From assembly GCF_021134715.1 (NCBI RefSeq), contig NC_060028.1, positions 8,097,482 through 8,161,481 of the forward strand: DNA of 64,000 nt, written 5' to 3'. Source of the DNA: Daphnia pulex. Lineage: Eukaryota > Arthropoda > Branchiopoda > Diplostraca > Daphniidae. How positions within the stretch are numbered: the stretch's first letter is position 1; every line of letters begins with the position of its first letter. The notes below the pieces were generated by a model. The model saw nothing but the letters and a program-made list of their open reading frames with translations, was not told where the DNA came from and made no database searches. Below are positions 12,301 through 24,627 of the stretch, piece after piece. Made by a program: the position numbers and the translations under genes.

Positions 12301-13696
12301 GACAGGTACTGGCGTTGAAACCAATCCTGGTAGCGTTTCTGATTACCAAAGCGAACAGATGACGTCAAAAAGATTATCTTTTTCTCCATGTCGGGAGTGA
12401 GGCGGAGATATAGGAAACGACGCGACGTTCGAATCTGCATAAGCTGAGACAGACCAGTAAAAGTTGGTAAAAGGGCTTTAGGGTTGTGCAGAATGTCCCT
12501 CCATAATAGCTCAAACTCGGGGACGCGGGCAACATGCTGAAGAAGTCGGACCAAGTCTCTTCCAATGGCCATACAATCACTAAATTTTTCTCTCAATAAG
12601 GAGATGCAAAAGTTTATTTCCTTTTGCCGGATGAATGCATGGGTTGGGTTAATATGATCTTCAATCAATCTGAGGTAAGTGTAGACCACAGAGGCAATGA
12701 GAAATGGAAACTTGTCAAGCCATACTCTGAAATGAATAAACACAATCAGTAAACATATTTTGAAAATGATTGGTAACAAAACCTTTTACCTCTGGTCAAT
12801 CAATAACTCCATCAAAGTGTCAGCAAGCCAAATGTTTTTTGCTGCCACATCACCACCTGCAATCTGCCTCATTAGATTCCAGATCACCATGTCAGTCCCA
12901 GTGACATTCGCCCTTACTAGCTCCTTGATGAGCCAAATTAATTGACTGCGTACTGAATCCAGTAGTCTGGGAAACCTTTCAACCACTAGTTGAGTCAAAT
13001 GAGTCAAAACAAGGGCTAAACCATCCCTTGAGACAAATGACAGGTCACGGTAGCTCTGTTAAAAAAAGGTGATTGGTTTTGTTTTGTGTACTTACATTTT
13101 ATAGAGACTGATTAATAAACTTACCCTTGCAGCATTTTGTTGGTCAGTGAGAATCACATAAACTAGACCAACACACACATCTTCATGAGTTTTGGCATCC
13201 TTGCACACAGCACTAGTGAGAGCATCATGAGCTTCTTTCTCTGATAAATCATTTATCAGATTTTGCACAACTCCATATGTACGATCGCATTTCTAGAAAA
13301 GAGAAAAACAAAATGAGTTAGTAAAAAAATCCTGGACAAGATAACACAAGACCTTAAGGCCAAATAAAATAGTACCAATCATACAGGGAAAACAGCGCTA
13401 CAAGACTATGATACTAAGCAAGGTTTTACTGGAGTTAAATTAAATAAGGCGATTGTTTTCCGCTGCATCTAAACATGATTCAAATTCAGCGGTTTCGTGA
13501 CAACAGCGCCATCTAGCGGCAGATCAATAAAGCTATGCATGTTTCCGCCCAAGATGGCGGCCACCTAAGTTGGACCAACAAGAGGAGGCGACAAGACGAC
13601 GTCAATTGAATTAATTTTTACCTCATCCCAATCATCTCGGCCTTCGACAGAAGTTATGTTGAAGATTCTCGATGCACTGGACCGAACCTGGTCCAT
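9379..13696 (-). CDS. IntS3: Integrator complex subunit 3 (SOSS-A)
   Basis: Large helical-repeat scaffold of the nuclear Integrator complex, which cleaves snRNA and promoter-proximal transcripts, and of the SOSS single-strand-DNA-binding complex. Minus-strand exons: 13696-13622, 13292-13125, 13055-12790, 12726-12077, 12003-11924, 11854-11479, 11394-11241, 11168-11019, 10953-10786, 10704-10406, 10329-9829, 9728-9379. They total 3237 nt (1078 aa, close to the ~1040 of vertebrates) with every junction in phase. Diagnostic blocks are [59 protein letters not shown] and [20 protein letters not shown]. The C-terminus is Ser/Glu/Lys-rich and ends VGSDSD, as in animal orthologues. The 84-bp intron 11395-11478 stays open in frame but interrupts conserved sequence. 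Intron 1 (329 bp) is the longest and holds a CCAAGATGGCGGCC string at 13550-13563. Start [13 protein letters not shown] has no in-frame competitor upstream. Confidence 0.95.
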
Positions 13697-15218
13697 CACT
13701 ATGGGGTACCCGACAACGGGGCAAAAAAATAAGCGAAATCAGTCTGGAGCCCCCCTTGTGTACTCGTCCACGGCCATAGGCATTATGCGAGTTCTCTCGG
13801 CTTACAAGAGAGTAGGCGACTTTGTCGGTTGGGGGAAAAGAAAAAAGTAGAAACGAGCAGAGAGAGAAGAGGGTGGGCTATAGGGGTTGGGAAGAGCGCT
13901 CGTCGTCTCAAGCTCCGCCCCTTCAATGGCTGCTGCGCCAGTGGTGGGTCTGCGACGGCTCCGAGAACGAACCTACACGGTTGAATACTTATATTAAGGC
14001 CCACTTCGCCACTTCAATAGAGACATCTATAACAAATTATAAAGAAAATTACCATATTTTGATTGTCTTAATTACATATTACGTTTTAGATGTGTTATCT
14101 TTGATTGTGGTAGTAATTTACAAATGACTCTTTTGAGCAATTGAACGAAAGAGAACAGAATGTGTCTGTCCGTTCGTAAATTGGTGGCGCTCGTTGACAC
14201 ACTCTTATTAAAGCAAGCCGATGAAAAGACTTTCTTTGCTTGTTTCAAATATCTTGGTGAAAGAAGACTAAATGCTCTTTCTTCAACAGCAGAGTAAAAG
14301 GCACAAAAGTTAAGAAGTAGGCAGGTAGTACTTGCTGATAGTGGCACGGCTGCACCGTAATAAAAAAAGTGCACGAAAAGAGGAAACTCGCCGAGAGAAC
14401 TTATGACACAAAGAAAACGAAAACCAGATCGCATGAATTTTTAAATGACCCTAAGGCTACCATGATGTGTATGTTGTTGTTTTTTACGCTAGATTGCATA
14501 TTTGCAATTTCTGATTAAAGAATTCGTCAATTATTCCAGAGCTTAGTATTTGTTAATCCAAGTGGTTGAAAAAACCAAGCTCTTTATACGGTCGTTAGCT
14601 TAATGGATTTTTTAAGACAAAGGCAGGAAAAGACTGTCATTAGTTTCGAACTGATAAAAATAAAATAATTATATTTTTTTTCGTTGAAAATATGTGTTGA
14701 CAGTAGCACAGAGGGCCGGATCTAAGCGCTATTGCTTTCACTCAGTGTGAGCATTAGATCTATTAAGGTCGCAGTTGAACCGAGTGAGTAGGTTTGTTAA
14801 CTCGGACATACCTATTTACTGAAAGGTAAGTAACCACATGTATACCAATGACGTGCCACGTAGTGTATTCCTGGACCAATAGAGAGCACGGCTGAGGGTG
14901 CATTTGAGCAGATAGTTTATCATATCTTATTTTTCAATCTAAGAAAATAATATTTAAAAAATACACAAAGAAACTTACCACTAGGATTTATGAAATATTA
15001 TTCAACATTAAAATGATACGCTTGGAATTTATTACCCCTTAATTGCAAATCATTGCGCCACATTTCATCAGCACTTTTAGAGCAACTTTATAAATACAGG
15101 GACTACATACTCCATGTCGTCAGTTTTCCCTTCCTCTTGTCCCGGTCGCACGTTTTTACCAATTCCTATTTAATAAACCCTTTTGAGTTAAACTGCCAAT
15201 ATTCATACTACTACAAGC
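13697..15218. other. Divergent intergenic region between IntS3 and NARS
   Basis: Non-coding, AT-rich. It must hold the promoters of both flanking genes. A gapped inverted repeat occurs at 14719-14760. No tRNA that folds completely was found; an A-box-like match at 14595-14605 lacks a proper partner. The segment 15120-15200 is pyrimidine-rich and close to the NARS start, so the NARS transcription start probably lies there. Confidence 0.45.
14719..14760. repeat. Short imperfect inverted repeat
   Basis: GATCTAA at 14719-14725 is mirrored by TTAGATC at 14754-14760, with additional GC/GC pairing just inside and a 1-nt bulge. A CACT..AGTG pairing sits in the interior. The hairpin would be about 42 nt. 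It lies between two divergent genes and could be chance. Confidence 0.3.
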
Positions 15219-17648
15219 ATGGCTGAAGTTGTCGAAGATATGAAGGGACTTGCTATCGGTACGATAACGTCTAAGAGTGCATGGCGTTCATTTAAAGACT
15301 GACAGCTAGTCGTTGTTGATTCTTCAACTTCTTCATCGTACATTTTTGGCGTAGGTCCTGGAGAAACTTATACTTCCGAGAAGCACGGCAGTGACGAAAA
15401 TGGTGAGGGCACACAGGAAAAACCCTATAAAACGGTCCTTGAAGCTTTACGCCGTGCTGGACAAGAACCTTTCCCAGCAATTTTTGTTGATGGCAAAACA
15501 GAAGATAAGGTATGCATGAATAATGTTACTTGATGGAAATAGATTTTGTTTACTTTCGTAAAAGTTTAAATGGTGATGTATGAACTTAATATTTAATAAT
15601 CATATGTTTTGACAGAAATACGAGCCAGCATCTGCATCATCTATGAAGAAGATGATTAAGGTGTTCAAGATAGAGCAAAAGAAAACCAATGAAAAGGCAA
15701 AGAAGGAGGCTGAAGATGCAGAGAAAAGAGGAAAGAACTTGGAAGAGGCAAAGAAGATTGTAATTAAAGAAGATGCCTCTTTACCACCTGCCCAGTTGGC
15801 CAAGATTTCAAAATTGGAGCCGTTTAGAGGGCAACGCGTCAAAGTATTTGGCTGGGTCCACAGGCTACGACGCCAGGGTATTCATTGTCTTAAAATAATT
15901 TTTTATTTATTAATCTGATCGCTTATTACAATTTTCTATACAGGAAAAGCTTTGATGTTTATTACACTGCGAGACGGAACTGGACTCCTGCAATGCGTTC
16001 TTTCAGATCAGCTCTGCCAGACCTACGATGCGGTTACTCTAAGCACTGGTATATGGTTTTGTTGGTAAATGCAACACCTAGTGCATGTTAATATATACGT
16101 ATGTGATGTTGTGAACAGAGTCGTCCGTGCAGCTATTCGGCACATTGAAACTCGTGCCGGAGGGTAAAAGCGCTCCGGGAGGTCATGAGTTGAATGTTGA
16201 CTACTGGAAGCTTATAGGATCGGCACCCCCTGGAGGAGCTGAAGCTTTACTGAACGAAGATGCCCATCCGGATGTTCAGCTCGATCAGAGACATATGATG
16301 ATTCGCGGTGAAAATGTAACCGCACTTTTTATACCATTAAAAATGCTATTAAATAATATTGCAACATTACTTTATTTTTAGACTTCTAAAGTGTTAAGGC
16401 TTCGTTCTGTAATTACGCAAGCCTTTAGAGACCACTACAGTTCCCGCGGCTACAACGAAGTAGCTCCGCCCACGTTTGTGCAAACTCAAGTTGAAGGTGG
16501 CTCCACTTTGTTCGAGCTAAACTATTTTGGGTATGAAAGAATCAACACTTTATGTGCTATTCCTGCATTGTTCATTCTCATTGTCTTGCATTTCATTAGT
16601 GAGAAGGCGTACTTGACCCAGAGTTCTCAGCTGTACTTGGAGACGGCAATTCCAGCTTTAGGAGATGTTTACTGCATCGCCCAGTCTTATCGTGCGGAGC
16701 AGAGTCGGACACGTCGTCATCTTTCAGAGTAAAAAATTGTGTTTAATCCACACAGCAAGGTCAAATATTAAAATATTTTTATCACTTTTTTAGGTATTCA
16801 CATGTTGAAGCTGAATGTCCCTTTATCTCATTTGACGACCTCCTTGATCGACTTGAAGACTTGGTTGTTGACGTCAGTGAGCGCGTCATGGCATCGCCGT
16901 ATGCCAACCTCGTTCTCGAGTTGAATCCCACATTCGTCGTTCCTAAGAAACCTTTCCGACGCATGAACTACTCGGAAGCTATTGTGTACTTGAAAGAAAA
17001 TGGCATCACCAAGGAAGACGGCTCCTTTTACGAATTTGGAGAGGTATAACAAGTTATTTCTAGACCATAATTTAGCCATGAGAAATTATTGCGAATTTGT
17101 TATTAGGATATTCCTGAAATGCCTGAGCGCAAAATGACGGATAAAATCAACGAGCCAATTATGCTCTGTCGTTTCCCTGCTGGGATAAAAGCTTTTTACA
17201 TGAAACGTTGCCCTGAAGATCGCCAACTTACTGAATCGGTATGACCTAATTTTTTTTAAAATTCGCATCTGAATTAGGGATTTGAAATGAAAATTGTTTA
17301 TTTTTAGGTGGATCTGCTAATGCCAGGAGTGGGTGAAATTATCGGCGGCTCCATGCGTACCGACGACCACGATGAGCTAGTCGAAGCCTTCAAAGCGGCT
17401 GATATTGATCCTACTCCATACTACTGGTACATTGATCAGGTATGTTGACGTTTATTTATATCTTGTAACCCAAGAATGTTTACATTTAATGACTCATTTT
17501 TATTTATTTATTATAGCGGAGATTTGGAACATGCCCCCACGGTGGATACGGACTGGGCTTGGAGCGTTTTCTCTGTTGGATGCTGAACCGTTACCACATC
17601 CGCGAAGTCTGCTTGTATCCTCGTTTCTTGGAGCGCTGCAAGCCCTAA
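15219..17648 (+). CDS. NARS: Cytoplasmic asparaginyl-tRNA synthetase
   Basis: Class IIb aminoacyl-tRNA synthetase that charges tRNA-Asn with asparagine in the cytosol. Exons 15219-15258, 15355-15509, 15616-15877, 15944-16048, 16119-16315, 16382-16530, 16600-16728, 16794-17043, 17107-17238, 17308-17439 and 17517-17648 give 1683 nt (560 aa; human about 548). Residues 1-110 match the metazoan N-terminal extension, with a Lys/Glu-rich coiled segment (about 75-110). The OB-fold anticodon-binding domain starts near [20 protein letters not shown]. The class II catalytic core shows motif 2 ([20 protein letters not shown]) and motif 3 ([15 protein letters not shown]). The Asn-specific [20 protein letters not shown] block is intact. 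All splice phases agree. The 40-nt first coding exon carries [14 protein letters not shown]. No defects are seen. Confidence 0.96.
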
Positions 17649-17852
17649 AGTAATGTTCATCACGCTCTGATAAAAGGAGTTGGGGAGAGGGGACATCAAC
17701 CCAGGCATAAGCTGAATATAAACAATGAGTAAGAAACGACTCATTCTTTATAAATGATCAGGAATGGGGGGAATACATTATTTGGATTTGTTGGTGCGGG
17801 AAATACACACTCGTTCAGCAGAAGCAGCCGCACGACTCTTCAGCTTTATGTC

Positions 17853-18369
17853 TTAAGGGAGTGATGGCGAGACATTGTTGGATTGCTCGGGTGAGTTGTT
17901 GTCCTTAGGAGACGGTTCCGCGCGGTCTTTTGATCTCTTGGCTTTTCTTTCCATCCCTTCACAAACACTTTTTCGCTTCCCCGAACTGTAACAAGCAATT
18001 TATTGTAGTTATTCTCCTAGTTAAGACTTTTAATTAACGAAATTTAATTTACCTTGTTCTTGAACTGACGTCTCTGCCGCTTGTTAGATCGATGCCACAC
18101 TCGACGGATACGTTTTGCTCCTCGGTTGCATTTCGCATTTGAACTAGCCCTTTTAACAGTCCGCTAAAAAATCCTGGTGGGGTCAAGTGCGGATAGTAAA
18201 AATAAAGCGGTGTTGCTAGGAGTAAACTTTGCACGAAGCGGACATCAGTCATCGAAGACGGTATGGCAGTAGGTGCTTCACCTCGTCTGACTAATTTTTT
18301 CGGCGAATTCTCCATCTTTTCGAAAATTGGAACTGGTTGGAAACTTTGTTGAAATGGATGATGTCTCAT
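17853..18369 (-). CDS. Small two-exon protein of unknown function
   Basis: Exons 18369-18053 and 17985-17853, with a 67-bp intron (donor GTAAAT, acceptor TTACAG), encode 149 aa. If the second Met (18315, MENSPKKLV) is used the product is 131 aa. The first half contains a hydrophobic, aromatic stretch, VRFVQSLLLATPLYFYYPHL, then TPPGFFSGLLKGLVQMRNA. The second half is basic and polar (GKRKSVCEGMERKAKRSKDR), looks like a nuclear localisation signal, and ends in a Ser/Asn/Pro tail. I do not recognise the family. The gene is convergent with NARS, 204 bp between stops. The splice joins two open stretches in the same phase and the composition looks protein-like, but a coding role needs transcript or orthologue support. 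Confidence 0.6.
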
Positions 18370-19376
18370 AGGCAACACCAACTTTCAACTGAGCTCAAAT
18401 TGAGTCCGTTCTATAGAGCATATGTCCCTGATGTAGAGCGCGCGCAATCTCTTCTGATAGATCCTTCGTCACTCACTACCCGCCTTGTTCTCCCCTTTCT
18501 TTTGTGGGGCGCAATTAATTGTTCAACTAGGGAGTCGTATAGAATACAGATCTTGAGAAGGAACACGGGTTCGTAACGTAAAGATTCCTTGCTTATATCA
18601 CAATGCTATATTTTCAGTATATTTTTAGTTAAATTTAATGTCTTTTTCTTAGGTAAAATTACGAGAAATACGCATAAGAAAAATTGATATGCCAAGTCTG
18701 TAAATGTGGCGAATCGAAACATTTGTGGATGATTTAACAAAAGTTGGTTGGTTCCATGCGGGCTGGCTCGAATCTCCTTTGTGTGCAATAGAGGCAGTGG
18801 GTTCTTTTCAAATCCCCTTCTCTCAACCCCTTGCGTGAAAGCGGCCGAATGAGGCAATTGAAAATTAATCCGTCATTTTCTAGCTGCAAGGATTTACTCC
18901 CCCCTTTGCTTCTTCCACCAGCAGTACAATAAAGCTCCTTTCTTGTGCGCAACGGATTCATTAGAAATTTTTCTTTGGAGTGATTACACCGACTGTGAGC
19001 ATTCCCTTTAGATTACCACAAGTTAAAATCGATGATGGAAAATCACGAATAACCTGTTTAACGTTTATTTATAACTTGATTAATTTTGCACAGCGTCATA
19101 TACATATTGGCAATGATGAAGCAAAAATGTTTTGCACGAAAATATTATGAGAAGTAAGGTATGGATACAAATCCGATACAAATCACGCTAGGAATTGAGC
19201 ACGTCAAAAAGGTACGTATCACTGTTCAAAACCTTACTATATCGACACAATAGTTCTGCACTTACGGACGAAAAGTCAAGGAGATTAATTGTTGAACGAA
19301 AATGAAAACAAAATTTAACTGGTGACAGCATAGTCGAAATCATTTCATCATCCTAGTGGCAAATATTAAGGAATCG
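18370..19376. other. Intergenic DNA with no recognised feature
   Basis: Contains the promoter of the small unknown gene on its left (minus strand) and the 3'UTR of the RBR ligase on its right (poly(A) signal at 19064). The short open frames around 18600-18960 show no splice or composition support. Confidence 0.5.
19064..19069 (-). promoter_or_regulatory. Poly(A) signal of the RBR ligase gene
   Basis: Minus-strand AATAAA 307 nt past the stop codon at 19377. It is a plausible 3' end, but nearer non-canonical signals cannot be excluded. Confidence 0.4.
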
Positions 19377-21151
19377 TCAAAGATGCTCTTGACTTGATGA
19401 GGGAACAAAGTTGGCAGTGGTTGAATCTACATTACTGCGCACGATTGAAGACTCTTTCTGTTGGGCATGGTGGCGCCAACAGAAGAAACACGGTGAAGCT
19501 AGCAAAAGTAACGGCGATGTCACGAGAAACAATACACCGAGGCCCAAAAACGCGGATACCACCTATCAGAATGAAAAGATTGGCCTTAAAAGATACGTCC
19601 TTCATAAAGTAACTTTGAAAAAACATTTTTTACAACTCCTACCTGTGTTCTATGCCAAACGACTGAAATTCTGGAATGGCCCAAACGACTCCGACACGGA
19701 CCTAAATTGGAAGTAGGTATAAACTTTCTACTGCAAACAGATGGAAGAGTAATAAAGTTTACATACCTGAGTCATAGTGTCGCAACATAAAATCGTCGTC
19801 GAGAGAAGCTAAGCAGAACCAGCAGAAAACGTGTCGGCAATTTTTGCACATCATCTGAGCGCAACCATCGTCTCTTTCGATGGGAACCTATAACGAATAA
19901 TGGTGTCCAAAGGTTAACAAGCTGAACACAAAACAATTTTCGAATAGTTTAACCTGGCAAAATGGGCATCGCTTAATGTGGCCATCACGTTCAAGCAATA
20001 CAATCGGGTCGTCCTGCAATCACAATTAAATTGTCTGTCAAGTCAAGGACATAGCAATTAAATCTTTTGTATATAATTACCGGATCGTGCACGTTTTTGT
20101 TCGGATCTGAGAGTAATCGACTTAGGGACGGACATGGTGAGTCAATGTGCCAAGGAGTTTTGCATTGCGAGCAGAAAGAAAATTGACAGGAGGAGCACAC
20201 CACCGCTTGATTGCGTTGATTGCGGGATATAGGTAACAAGCCGAAAAACTTTCTCTTCGTCTTTTTATGAGAAACTTCTTCTGTTAAAGTACATACAGTT
20301 TCACAACCGGGGCGTGGGCACCACATCAATCTGGGATCGACTGCAACCTCTGAAATTATAAAGGATATTGTTAATGAGTTGAATTCTTCAGGGAACATTT
20401 AGCCAATTTACCTGTGTTGAGTTGCAGTCTCAAGTAAAGGGGAAACACATCACTGGGTACCAATTGTCTCACCTTAGATATAAAAGGTATTGAAAATTTA
20501 GCACCCCTAACAGAGCTTGATCAATTTCCAACACCTACTTCATTGCGAGTGAGTTGACTGGACCCTCCTTGTTTATTTTTTCCTTGTTCGTTTAGAGAAC
20601 AGTGGGCATCTGGGCAACTTATAGGGACATTTCCACTCCTAATACTGCAGTGAGCATACATCTCCATGCACTAAAATATGAACAGTAATAACATTAAGCT
20701 TTCCACTGCAGAACTTAAAATCAATAAAAACCTACCTGCTGACAAAATCTACAACCACAGGATTCTAAGGTAAACCACTCATTAGGGACCTGCAGACAAA
20801 GAAGACAAACCAGATCGTCTTGAAGGATATCTTCCATAGTCTCCATCTGATCCTGACTTTGTTGATTGATGACTAAGCCTGTGTGATAGAAATGGCCCAT
20901 ATTAAGCAAAGCTTACAGTAAGATATCAAAATTGTGTTATTACCTCCTTGTGAATGACTAGGCATGCCTTCTTCATACTCACGAGGCACAACATTGCTTA
21001 CATTTGGTACTAACTGGTTTGAACTTCGAGCTGGCTTCCTTTTTTTTAACCATCCTGGCCAATGCCATTTTTCTGATTTCTCAGTTTTACTGGAATTTAA
21101 GGACTGGTGATGTCCAATGATTTTGTTGAGCCCTGGCATTTTGTTACTCAT
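19377..21151 (-). CDS. RNF144-type RBR E3 ubiquitin ligase, tail-anchored
   Basis: RING-between-RING ubiquitin ligase of the RNF144A/B group. Minus-strand exons: 21151-20944, 20878-20736, 20670-20539, 20472-20412, 20349-20081, 20013-19954, 19887-19767, 19701-19643, 19562-19377, totalling 412 aa. RING1 begins at Cys94/Cys97 ([20 protein letters not shown]). The IBR contains [17 protein letters not shown]. The Rcat domain reads [20 protein letters not shown], with the presumed catalytic cysteine at about 300 in DGCAQM. A conserved linker, [20 protein letters not shown], leads to a C-terminal membrane helix (about 352-378, [20 protein letters not shown]), as in RNF144A. A ~90-residue N-terminal extension, Lys/Trp/Ser-rich, precedes RING1 and is absent from the short vertebrate form. 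The frame stays open about 65 codons upstream of the chosen Met without another Met, so the true 5' end may include a further exon. Confidence 0.9.
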
Positions 21152-22121
21152 GCAGGTTACTTCTTGATGGTTCTGGGCACTCCTACAGTCTCTTATTCTA
21201 TTTGGTTTTATATAAAAGCCAAGGTCAAATAGAACGCAGTAATTTTCCTCGCGTGGTTTCACAGGATTCACAAACACGAGAAAACAATCGCGTGATTGGG
21301 GGATGTTTAACGAATCAGCAAGTCGTCCTTGGGGAGATAAAATGGCTCAGAATCTGTCAATTCTAAGGAAACAGAAAAAATGGGTATGTGCACACTGCAC
21401 AAAAGGTACATCACGTATTAGCAACCAAACAGCAAAATGTTTTTTTTTTTACACGAAAATAAAAAATGTTTAAAATTGCTTACTAGAAATGCTCGTCATT
21501 AGGACGCGTGTGTCAAAAAAATTTAACTTTCCCCTCTAACTACATTCGGTACTGCGACTGGTAACCACCTCTGACTAAGTAAGATTTCGTTTTCCAACTG
21601 AACTGCTAGTGGGTAGTGCTGACTTTATGCGCGGCCAGCTTTACTTCAGGGCAACTCCGCGATACGAGCATCGATTCAAGGAAAGTATCGATTAAAACGC
21701 CCACTGTTTGTCTGTTATGTATTCCCGGTTTTTGAGTCGTACTAGGCTAGCCTGCTTTAACATTTGATATTAGTTTTCTTCATACAGATGATGCGATTCC
21801 AACGATTCCCCTTTCCGGTTATGCAATCAGTGAATAATTTTTATTTTCTCAACTTGACGATCTCAGTTGAACAAAAAGGCATGATTCACGTGATCAATGC
21901 ATGGTAAAGTCGCGGACTTTTGCGGTGTAAATCGTTCAAATTTCAACAACGGCCTCTTGAGGTGCAACAAAAAGTATCCAGTAACAAAGTTTATCATTCT
22001 CTTCTTTCTAATTTTTTTATTTTACGCAATCGAGGTGTGTGACACTTATTAAAAATGGGTGGATCAAAATGAATGAACGTTGAAAATGCGGAAAAAAGTA
22101 ATTCGGAGCGATTCGCAAATT
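21152..22121. other. Gap between the RBR ligase and METTL3 genes
   Basis: Upstream sequence of the RBR ligase (minus strand) followed by the METTL3 3'UTR. The frame upstream of 21151 is open to about 21345. No other gene, RNA or repeat is supported. Confidence 0.45.
22016..22021 (-). promoter_or_regulatory. Poly(A) signal of METTL3
   Basis: Minus-strand AATAAA 100 nt past the METTL3 stop codon, the first canonical hexamer found there. Confidence 0.5.
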
Positions 22122-24627
22122 TCATTTGGCATTGGGGGCACTGGCATCTGGATAGTGTTTCTGGTAGGCTCGGGCAATGTCTGGATCAAGCAGATGGACA
22201 CCATCGAGTTGATTTCCCAGGGTAATCCTAAATATCATGTAACAATGTCATTTACTTGCACGTGATAAAATTCTCATTTCCTTACTAGCGTCCATGAAAA
22301 GCTAACCACAAAATATTAGAAGGAAAAGAGCAAAAATACTACGTCGGGCGTCAAATAGGCAGAACGGAATTGAAGGACAGTGAGTACGTAATGCATGAAG
22401 GTCAAGTAAATGAACACACCAATTTGGCTGTACGTTGTGAGGCCTTCCAAACAACTCGATTTTGCGCGTTCCGGGCGAGAGACGTTCAATAATGCCATAC
22501 ATTTCGTCTGGTTTGTGGCTGGTTGCCCGCACTTCGGCCACGATGACGTCACAATCCAGTCCGCGGTTCAGCATTCTGGGATTACCCTTCATACCTACCT
22601 ATAACCAAACAAAAATCCAGATACGCATGTATTGGAAAGTACGTTCGTAGAATATATACGTAACTACTAACTAGCTTAGTAGAGTGATTAAAACGCAAGG
22701 TGTAGTAGGGTGAGAAAATACGTCAATACCAAGCAGTGTTCTTTCCCATGGTTTAACCAGTGTCCTGTTCGACCTGTTCGAATAATCCTTTGTAGCTGGT
22801 TTGTCTTGACCCAAATAATTTCATCGACCCGTTCGTAGCCCCATAGCTGAAGGCACTAGAGAGAGAGAACACGCGTGAGTCACTTGGTTGATTTTGCTAC
22901 ATGTTGAACAACTATTTTAAAAATGTAATGATACCTCTCGGCCCAATTCCATGGCTCGACCAGTAACCCAGAGGAATATCAATCCTTCATCTTGAAGGAT
23001 AGGAATGCTCAGTTGTCTCATCTCGTCATCAGAAAGGGTTCCATATGGAAGTTCCATGTGAATATCCCACGGTGGATCAGCCATGATAACCGAAAACTTA
23101 CCTGAATCATAAATGTAAAAAAGAGAGTATTAAAAAAAACCATGGGACCTGTACATAAGGTTGCATATACCTAAAATGGCCATATCCAATGACCGTAAAT
23201 CACACTGAATCCACTGAGCTGGGTACAGGACAGTGCTTTCACCTCGCGAGACCACTGCCTGACCGAGCAAGGAGCCGGGTTCAAAATCATCCTTTGTTTT
23301 AATGGCTTGGTCAACCTCGTAATGAACCTAACATTTTCCAGAAAATGAATTTAAATGAGAAGGTCTAGGGGGAATGCACATTGCGCAACAAGCTCACGTA
23401 TTTGCACGTTTCCATATGAAAACAGGTATTCAAGAAAGAACAATCTCCAAGTGACTCGTCTGTGTGTGACTGTATAATTTTACGAAAATGAAGCCGATGG
23501 CAATTCCATTTGCTTTCGAGACCGTCATCTGATTCAGACATCCAAACTTTACGGCATTCATCTTTAGTTCCGTGGGCGCAAAACTCTTTAACCTGAGCCC
23601 CTAAAGAAAATTACTAATAATCAAAGTAACAAAAAAAAATTTGTCGCGTAAGGGTCAACTAACCTCCTTGTGAACGGAATCTTTCTGCTAAGGATTTTTC
23701 TTTGACAGTTGGTTTCGACAAAAGATCCAGAATTTCTTCGCCCATTTTCTTGTTTTCTTTTTCTCGTGTCGACGGAAGCGATAACAAGTTCTAAGGAAAC
23801 AACAAGTTATATAAGTATTAAAACAGTGAACATATGTATTTTACCATGACATCATCATTTTTGGAATCTTTTTTTTCTCTTTTGGACTTAGATAGATCTT
23901 CTTTCACTGTTACAGTTTGTGCTGGTAAAGCCGACTCTTCAGCTTCCACTTCATTTTCTGTTTTGATGCAATGATTAGATTCCAAAGAGTGGAAAGTAGT
24001 ATAAATTTACAGAATATTACGCTTTCGTTTCAAGGATATGGAATTTCCTAACTGATCTTCAGTAACCATAGCAACAAGACGAGCATGCTCAGCATGTGTG
24101 ATGGTAAGTACTGGCTGATTTTCCTGTATGCCATCTACAAGTCTTTGAAATGGAATAATACTTAATATGGATTCTCAATCAAATGTGTACACACAACACA
24201 AACCTAATAAGTTCTTGAGCAGCAAATTTTTGGAGAAGATTACTGACAATTGTGTGTGAAACTAGATATCCAATTTGAGTGGAAACATTATGGCAAATGA
24301 TTCTGGAATCTGAAGGTAAGGAAAGTGTGGCATCGGTTAATATCCTGAGAACACAATTTTCAATATCTTTATTGGCTTCTTTGCTGGAACTTGACAGATT
24401 TATCTCACATGCTTCATCTAGAAAGAAAAGAAATGTTGAAAAATCAGAATCATTGTTCTAGAACCTCATTTACCTGAAAATTTTTGATTGCTATCTGTTT
24501 TAACAGTTGAAGTTGAATCGCCTCCTCCAAGGAGATCTTCTCTTTCTTTTCTTCTCTTTTGTAACCGTTCTCTAAGTTCATTTCTTTTTGATTTGACAGC
24601 TTGAATCTCCTCCCAAGCGTCAGACAT
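22122..24627 (-). CDS. Mettl3: N6-adenosine-methyltransferase catalytic subunit METTL3
   Basis: Catalytic subunit of the nuclear m6A writer, which transfers methyl from S-adenosylmethionine to mRNA adenosines as a METTL3-METTL14 heterodimer. Minus-strand exons: 24627-24474, 24417-24204, 24142-24021, 23957-23845, 23790-23664, 23600-23398, 23327-23171, 23101-22935, 22855-22730, 22598-22420, 22227-22122. They sum to 1668 nt (555 aa; human 580). The N-terminus [20 protein letters not shown] is a helix, as in orthologues. The paired CCCH zinc-finger region follows ([17 protein letters not shown], then [20 protein letters not shown]). The methyltransferase domain has the catalytic DPPW at about 372-375 ([18 protein letters not shown]), then [20 protein letters not shown] and [20 protein letters not shown]. 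All catalytic elements are intact. The start lies 461 bp from the first NDPK ATG, so a shared bidirectional promoter is likely. Confidence 0.97.

Noticed and set aside
14585-14665. Possible tRNA: A-box-like TAGCTTAATGG followed by TTTCGAA
   Set aside because: The B box is poor and no acceptor or anticodon stem forms.
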